From Kalaharituber pfeilii (lineage: Eukaryota; Ascomycota; Pezizomycetes; Pezizales; Pezizaceae), in NCBI GenBank assembly GCA_015179045.1, contig WHUZ01000241.1, positions 1 through 20,388 of the forward strand: 20,388 nt of DNA, written 5' to 3'. Every line of letters begins with the position of its first letter. The stretch's first letter is position 1. The notes below the pieces were generated by a model. That model was given only the letters and a program-made list of their open reading frames with translations. It ran no database searches and had not been told where the DNA came from. Shown here one piece after another: positions 15,601 through 20,388 of this stretch. The translations under genes and the position numbers were made by a program.

Positions 15601-16369
15601 ATGGGAGAAGTGGCAGAAACCCAACTGAAGCTAAAGAATAAAGATAAAAGGAAAGTAAAATGCCCTGGAGTCACGAATCTACTCTCGACATAGCCCAAAA
15701 GAAGACAAAGACAGACACTGGCTACCTAAATACAGGTCATCAACGGATCTGAGAGGATCACCAAACTATCTAACTTAGAAAACTAGATGGAGACTCTGCT
15801 TAGCCTAGTAGGACTCCTCGTCATAGTGACCTCCTTAGTTGCGAGATAAAATTCAAAACTGAGAGGACTGATGGGGCTATTGTAGACGGTATGGCCTCTG
15901 CGCTGATTGTTCTTTAGCTTTGGGTTTGAGGCCATAAAGCAAGGCCTGCGATGATTAAGGTGATGATGTTTTATAAGTACTTCATTTTCGTTTTCTGACA
16001 TTCTGGTTCCCAAATCTGTTTCTTCTGCTTTGAATTATGTGCATCCTATTAGCATTCTAGGAAACCTAATATAATCTCTGTTAATTTTATTTTACCTTCT
16101 GTTTTGGACTCTTATAAAGGGGGTCTGTTCTGAACTCTTGTCTGGTAGTTAAAGAATATATTTTTGATTTGATGCCAAAGTTATAGATATTGGCAACAAG
16201 GAATGTATCATTGTATAGCATGTTTGATATACTTGTATTGAATTGCTTCCTATTTTATTCGATGATACTTTTGCAGAGAGTAATATTATATTGTTATTTG
16301 ACTTAGGATCATGAAATCTCTTTTTAGAACCCAAATGCGAAGGCTCCCCATGATCTAGTATACCTGAGA
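15601..16369 (+). other. Degraded protease region, possible solo LTR inside
   Basis: In element order protease and the RT start should lie here, but no D-S/T-G motif or RT finger motif is readable. From about 15881 to 16198 the sequence keeps more CpG than its surroundings, starts TGTAGACGG, carries TATAAAGGGGG near 16111 and ends GGCAACA. That is the shape of a short LTR of about 318 bp. No convincing target duplication was found, so the inserted-LTR reading is only a possibility. Confidence 0.3.
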
Positions 16370-16960
16370 AGAGGATGAGGCTATTAGAGGCATATCAATA
16401 AATACTTACTAATAGAGAAGATACGAAAGTCAAGGTCAAAAAGCAGCTTTACCAATTTTTTTTTTTTTTTGAGCAGAAGAATATATTAAATAGATGATGG
16501 CATTCAAATATGTCTAAAGACTTATTCAAGTATATAGTCATGTTGTTCGGACTCATTAGCACACCCACTTTCTTCTAAAAAATAATAGATGAGATTTTCA
16601 CTAGCATCAATGGAGTTGTTTGGTACTTGGATGATATCTTAATCTATGGAGGTAAAACCAAATGAGATCATGAAAGGGTAGTGGGAAAAGTGCTTGCAAA
16701 GTTAAGTGAACATGGGCTCGTAGTCAACCTGGCCAAAGTGCAAGTTCTATGTGCACGAAACCATATTTTTTAGTCATCTCATTGATAGTCTCGAGATTAA
16801 GATATACTCAACTAAACTCTCTATTATTCGTGACTAGCCATAGCCAATAAAGAAAAAGAGGTGCAAGCCTTTCTAGGGTTTGCCAACTACTACCACCGAT
16901 ATATTTTACTCTACCACAACTCAATCGCTGACTATCTTGACTAGAAACGTACCCTTTACT
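16370..16960 (+). pseudogene. pol: Decayed reverse transcriptase (old element)
   Basis: Readable pieces: YIVMLFGLISTPTFF (the MPFGLxNAPxxFQ box), GVVWYLDDILIYGGKTK with the catalytic Asp pair near 16630, VLAKLSEHGLVVNL, and KKKEVQAFLGFANYYHRYI near 16855-16905. Stops such as TGA for an expected Arg after GGKTK arise by CpG-to-TpG change. The fingers region is missing or unreadable, and a 15-base T run (16456-16470) lies at the break. Confidence 0.8.
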
Positions 16961-17400
16961 TAGAGGGCAGAGCAGTAAGCTGCTTTTATAGAGCTTAAAA
17001 ACAAGTTCATGAGTGCCCCTATACTATGACAGTTTAATCGATCTCTGCCTATGATTATGCAAACTGACTGCTCAGACCAAGCACTCACTGGTATCTTGAG
17101 CCAGTACTATGATTCTTCACTCATGCAATTACTACTTCCAATTACTGACCCCTACCAAACTACCCTATCCATAATAAAGACTAGCAATCTTTGATTGTCT
17201 GTACAAGAAATGAAGAATAGAGCTATTGAGAATTAAGTTTCCCATTACTGACTACTATACACTAAAGTACTTCACTACTAAATAATACCTTAATAGCTAG
17301 TAAGTTAACTAGAGTCAGAAACTTTCCGAATTCGACTACATTATTAATTACACTCTAGGAAAGCTTAATAGCAAAGTTGATACCATCTCATAATAAACTA
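16961..17400 (+). pseudogene. pol: Decayed RNase H (old element)
   Basis: MQTDCSDQALTGILSQY near 17056-17106 matches the first Asp motif of gypsy RNase H. Further on, LAIFDCLYK, then TLKYFTTK and KLSEFDYIINYTLGK match the later motifs and the tether. Stops replace Gln, Arg and Trp codons, as in the tract around 17285-17310. Confidence 0.75.
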
Positions 17401-18200
17401 GCGATGCCACCTCTAGCAGCAATCAAATAACTATTTAAGGATAGGCAATGCTGATTGATGAAGAGGCAGGTAAGGCAGAGGATGTGTAGGCTAATATCCC
17501 TATGGATCAACTGCGATAAATGGGTAAGGACCGATGATGGCCCTATATAGTGTCTGAGCAATATTAACTGAAAGTATTACTGTATAATAATGCCATAACA
17601 GTAACATGACTATGCACTAGAGTGTGTACTAAACACAGGAACTTTTCTCTTGAAACTTCTACTGGGATAGCTGATTATGTTACTGATTGTATAGCCTACT
17701 TGAAGGCCAAAACTAAATGACATCTAAAGCAAACTAGATTTATATTAATACCTACTGATATGAAGCCTTAAAAGGAGGTAACTATGAACTTTGTTAAAAA
17801 ACTACCTAAATTCAAGGGCTTTAATGCTATTTCAGTTGTCACAGACCAGTTTACCAAATACAATACTATAACCAGCAAAAAACAGTCGAACAACTAGAGA
17901 TGTCACTAATACTTTCAATGACGTCTTCAGGCCATAATTCGCCTCAGCCCTCTGAAAAGAAATTACATCCAAACTTGACGTAGGACTCCAACTTAGTACT
18001 ACTAACTACTTCTAGACCAATAAACTCTCTGAATGAACGATAAAGCTTCCTAAATAGTATCTTTACATTTACTGCCATGACTGACAGAACTGATAGGTAA
18101 CTTGGCTATCTCTAGCTAAGTTCATTTACTACTGCTGCACGATCTATAGTTACAGCCCTTTTGCTCTTTATATAAATTCGACTCTAAAGTTATTTACCTC
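17401..18200 (+). pseudogene. pol: Decayed integrase (old element)
   Basis: The zinc-finger region (NFYWDS near 17660) and the start of the catalytic core (KEVTMNFVKKLPKFKGFNAI, then VVTDQFTK, near 17775-17860) align in order with the younger integrase. The rest is too damaged to place the second and third acidic residues securely. Stops and frame changes are frequent. Confidence 0.7.
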
Positions 18201-18266
18201 TCAGATGATAATATTTATGTCTCTCCAGCAGATAAATAGCCTTTTCGAAAGTGACTTGAACCTCAA

Positions 18267-18451
18267 GATATGGAGATCGATAATGACAAGTTTTTCTATA
18301 TTATCGATTCGAAATACATGAACAGGGTAGTAAAGTACTGAATCTATTAGTAGAGCTATAGCAAAGATAATAATACTTGGGAACTAATTAAGAAACTATA
18401 TAGATTGTTAGAATTTGTCAGAGAGTTCCATGACCGATATCTAAGAAAGCC
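18267..18451 (+). pseudogene. pol: Decayed chromodomain (old element)
   Basis: One frame aligns with the younger chromodomain: FYIIDSKYMNRVVKY, then stop codons, then SYSKDNNTWEL and VREFHDRYLRKP. The R-W-Q-G-Y cage stretch has become Y-stop-stop-S-Y. Trp to TAG, Gln to TAG and Gly to Ser are all C-to-T or G-to-A changes. Confidence 0.8.
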
Positions 18452-18789
18452 ACCCTATAGTCTAAATAAGATATCAATGGCGAAAGCCGGGCTACTTGAA
18501 TAATGTGAAATATGAGTACCTTTTTCTTATGAAGAATTTTTCCCACTAGGTTTTATCTTCATTAAGGTTTTTAATAGCCTCACTGACTAATGAATGAGTG
18601 CTTGAGATACACCAGTCTCACTGTCAGCCACAGATAAGTGAATTCCTATAAGAGGCCTTACATATAAAGCATGCTGATAATTACATTAGCCACCTTTTTG
18701 ACTCTTGCAAGAGAGCTAATACACATTACTTACAATACTGATTGATTTGGGTTACTTTTCAATGATTATTAGTCGAGACAACTGCCCTA
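18452..18789 (+). other. Tail after the chromodomain of the old element
   Basis: About 340 bp between the chromodomain and the polypurine tract. One frame has a readable piece near 18630-18720 with His, Cys and Leu residues and RIP-type stops, which could be a C-terminal extension of Pol or chance. No family was recognised. Confidence 0.3.
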
Positions 18790-18802
18790 GAATGGGGGGT
18801 AA
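18790..18802 (+). promoter_or_regulatory. Polypurine tract of the old element
   Basis: GAATGGGGGGTAA directly precedes the 3' LTR. It parallels GGGGGGTGA in the younger element and fixes the LTR start at 18803. Confidence 0.75.
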
Positions 18803-19500
18803 TATTACGGCTAAGGTGAGACTTACCCGAGCAGGAGAACACTTACTTTAAATCCTTAGTAAGGCTAGTACTACTAGATCGGATTGATTACCCATTAGAC
18901 TTAGCAGAGAATTCTTTATATTTGAATAGAGTGATGCTAAGGAAGTGTATATCACCATTAATTGTAAGGTCTTTAGGCCTGGCATTCAGTTTATGAAGCT
19001 AATATATATATATGCTCTAGTACATATTATTATCTAGTATCTGTACTATGTTATATATTTCTTTATTATAATTATTAGCATTATTGAATTACCATTTCTT
19101 TATTTGCTTGCCTAGTCATATAGGATGTGCTTAGTCTATTCAAGCACAGGCGATAGCATAGTTGAAGAATCCAGATACAAGTAGTATTCTAGTTCTCTAT
19201 TGCTCTGAAACCTATTATTTCCTTATTATACCCGTAAATTGCTTTACTCCACTGTATGCTCTATGCTAAAGAGCTATCCTTTTCTACCTGCTATATACAT
19301 ACCTCCGAAGACATTTCAGCCCGCAGCCTATACACCTCCATAGCTATTCTGGCCCATAGCATATATACCTTTATAGATATTTTGGCCTGCAGCATATCTA
19401 CCTCTATGGTCCTTTTAGTCCACCATATACATACCTCTATAGCTGTAACATCTAGTACCTTCCAGCACCTATTGGAGCCTAGCATCTTATATCTATAACA
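18803..19500 (+). repeat. 3' LTR of the old chromovirus
   Basis: 698 bp, a diverged copy of 6523-7218, starting TATTACGG and ending ATAACA. The minisatellite units recur at about 19291-19452. Differences from the 5' copy are mostly transitions. Confidence 0.85.
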
Positions 19501-19505
19501 GGTTG
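19501..19505. repeat. Target-site duplication of the old element, right
   Basis: GGTTG pairs with AGTTG at 6518-6522, one transition apart. Confidence 0.6.
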
Positions 19506-20388
19506 ATGTTCCATAGTATTAGTATGTCTGATGTATATAATACCTTGGGACATGAAAAATTTTCTTATAGATGAGTTTAATTGAGAGCAGCTGAAGGGGA
19601 GAAAGGTACTGAGATAGAAGAAGTGAATACAGTTTATGGAGTGGAAGACGTAAAGACAGTCCTAGATAGTACATAAGCAAGAATAATTATCTAGAAGGTG
19701 GAGGTACTATTAGAGCTGGTAGAGCTTTGTACAAGTGACTTTAGGATGGGGAGTGAGGAGAGAGAAGAAGAGGTAAGAAACTGGAGAGACTAGAGGGTAC
19801 AATGAGTGGTGGCCAAATTAATGGAGATGAAGTAGTGCTGGACTACTAGTAAAGTTAGTAGGTAAGGTTCATGGAAGAGAGGGAGATCTCATAGGAAGGG
19901 GAGTATGAAAAGGTAGAGGTAGAGACTATGGTGAAGCTGGAAAGAAAGAAGAGGGGAAGTGAAGAGTGAAAGACCTCAGTTGAGAAAGCCAAAAGAGGGA
20001 GGGTAGTCTTTTTCTTAGATAGTAGTAAGATTGAGGATAGTAAGATAGGAGCAGAAGTATGAGGGAGATTAAGGGTGGTGGTAGAGGTAGTAGGGAGAAT
20101 GGTAATGGTTTCTGCTGTAGAGGTACGAAAGGTGAGAAGGACACTAGAGGATATACTAGAGGATGTACTAGTCCTAGTTTGCTTAGACTTAAAAGCTACT
20201 GTTATGGTAATTTAGAAGGTAGGTAAAGAGAGAAAGAGAAAAAACTAAGAATATGAGAAGAGTAGTAGATATGGTAGTAAGGAGGAAGAAGAAGAAAAGA
20301 AATATGAAGCTAATATAGGTCAAGACTCACATTAGAATCACAGAAAATAGAAAGCAAATAAGTGGGCAAATAAGAGGATAGTGATGCA
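19506..20388 (+). other. Purine-rich flank with possible coding traces
   Basis: From about 19700 to the window end the plus strand is strongly purine-rich (GA-rich). A plus-strand frame from 19581 reads about 30 residues rich in Glu and Val before a TAA, then continues with TAG/TGA at possible Gln or Arg positions. A second frame, from about 19901 to 20215, is open with two stops. Purine-rich DNA avoids stops by composition, so this may not be coding. It continues past the window. Confidence 0.3.

Larger units (their letters stand above)
6523..19500 (+). mobile_element. Old decayed Ty3/gypsy chromovirus, interrupted
   Basis: A plus-strand LTR retrotransposon of about 5.9 kb, excluding the younger element and one duplicated TCCCC inserted at 8165-15254. 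Order: 5' LTR, primer-binding site, gag (7229-8159, resuming 15255), degraded protease region, RT, RNase H, integrase, chromodomain, polypurine tract, 3' LTR. This pol order with a C-terminal chromodomain defines chromoviruses. The LTRs are, by eye, roughly 85 % identical, with differences mostly transitions. Every coding part carries numerous stops from Gln, Arg and Trp codons, so the element is dead. It shares termini, PBS and PPT with the younger insertion, so they belong to related lineages despite different LTR bodies. Confidence 0.85.

Noticed and set aside
15783..16013. 76-codon minus-strand ORF
   Set aside because: It lies within the possible solo LTR or degraded protease region, has no recognisable product and no conserved context.
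19256..19498. Overlapping ORFs on both strands with periodic residues
   Set aside because: The periodicity comes from the LTR minisatellite, whose unit length is near a multiple of three.
19926..20144. 72-codon minus-strand Pro/Leu/Ser-rich ORF
   Set aside because: It is the low-complexity complement of a purine-rich tract, with no motif and no start context.
1..20388. CRISPR array, bacterial operon or phage features
   Set aside because: No regularly spaced identical repeats, no ribosome-binding sites and no bacterial genes were seen. The content is eukaryotic retrotransposon DNA.

Overview
The window looks like transposon-rich, gene-poor DNA from a filamentous fungus. The signs are chromodomain-bearing Ty3/gypsy (chromovirus) retrotransposons, a decayed reading frame that crosses a 49-bp GT-AG intron, and AT-rich flanks with very few CpG dinucleotides, as left by repeat-induced point mutation (RIP) or methylcytosine deamination. 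The phylum cannot be fixed from the sequence. No intact host gene, rRNA, tRNA or CRISPR array was recognised.

Layout. 1-6517: AT-rich decayed DNA with three diverged tandem duplications, an unrecognised ruined coding stretch (2392-3135), an acidic coding remnant (4161-4530), and a ruined spliced gene (4594-5321) that tentatively resembles the fungal DUF6532 type. 6518-19505: an old plus-strand chromovirus (LTRs 6523-7218 and 18803-19500, 5-bp target duplication with one transition). Its gag, RT, RNase H, integrase and chromodomain are readable only through many stop codons. 8160-15254: nested inside the gag of that element lies a younger, GC- and CpG-richer minus-strand chromovirus of 7085 bp (593-bp LTRs, exact TCCCC target duplication). 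It carries gag, protease, RT, RNase H, integrase and chromodomain in canonical order. 19506-20388: a purine-rich decayed flank.

How the parts work together. The younger element has all the parts of a chromovirus: LTR promoter, primer-binding site, Gag with a CCHC knuckle, Pol, a polypurine tract, and a chromodomain with a complete aromatic cage. About a dozen single-base frame changes and one nonsense codon break it as written, so it is either dead or affected by uncorrected read errors. The two elements have different LTRs but share termini, the sequence after the 5' LTR (TTACACCGCT), the polypurine tract (GGGGGGTRA) and, near the expected transcript start, an octamer complementary to the primer-binding site. 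This points to Tf1-style self-priming. The two young LTRs differ by 28 transitions and no transversions, 26 of them at CpG or CpA sites, so this locus has been a target of cytosine-deamination mutation.
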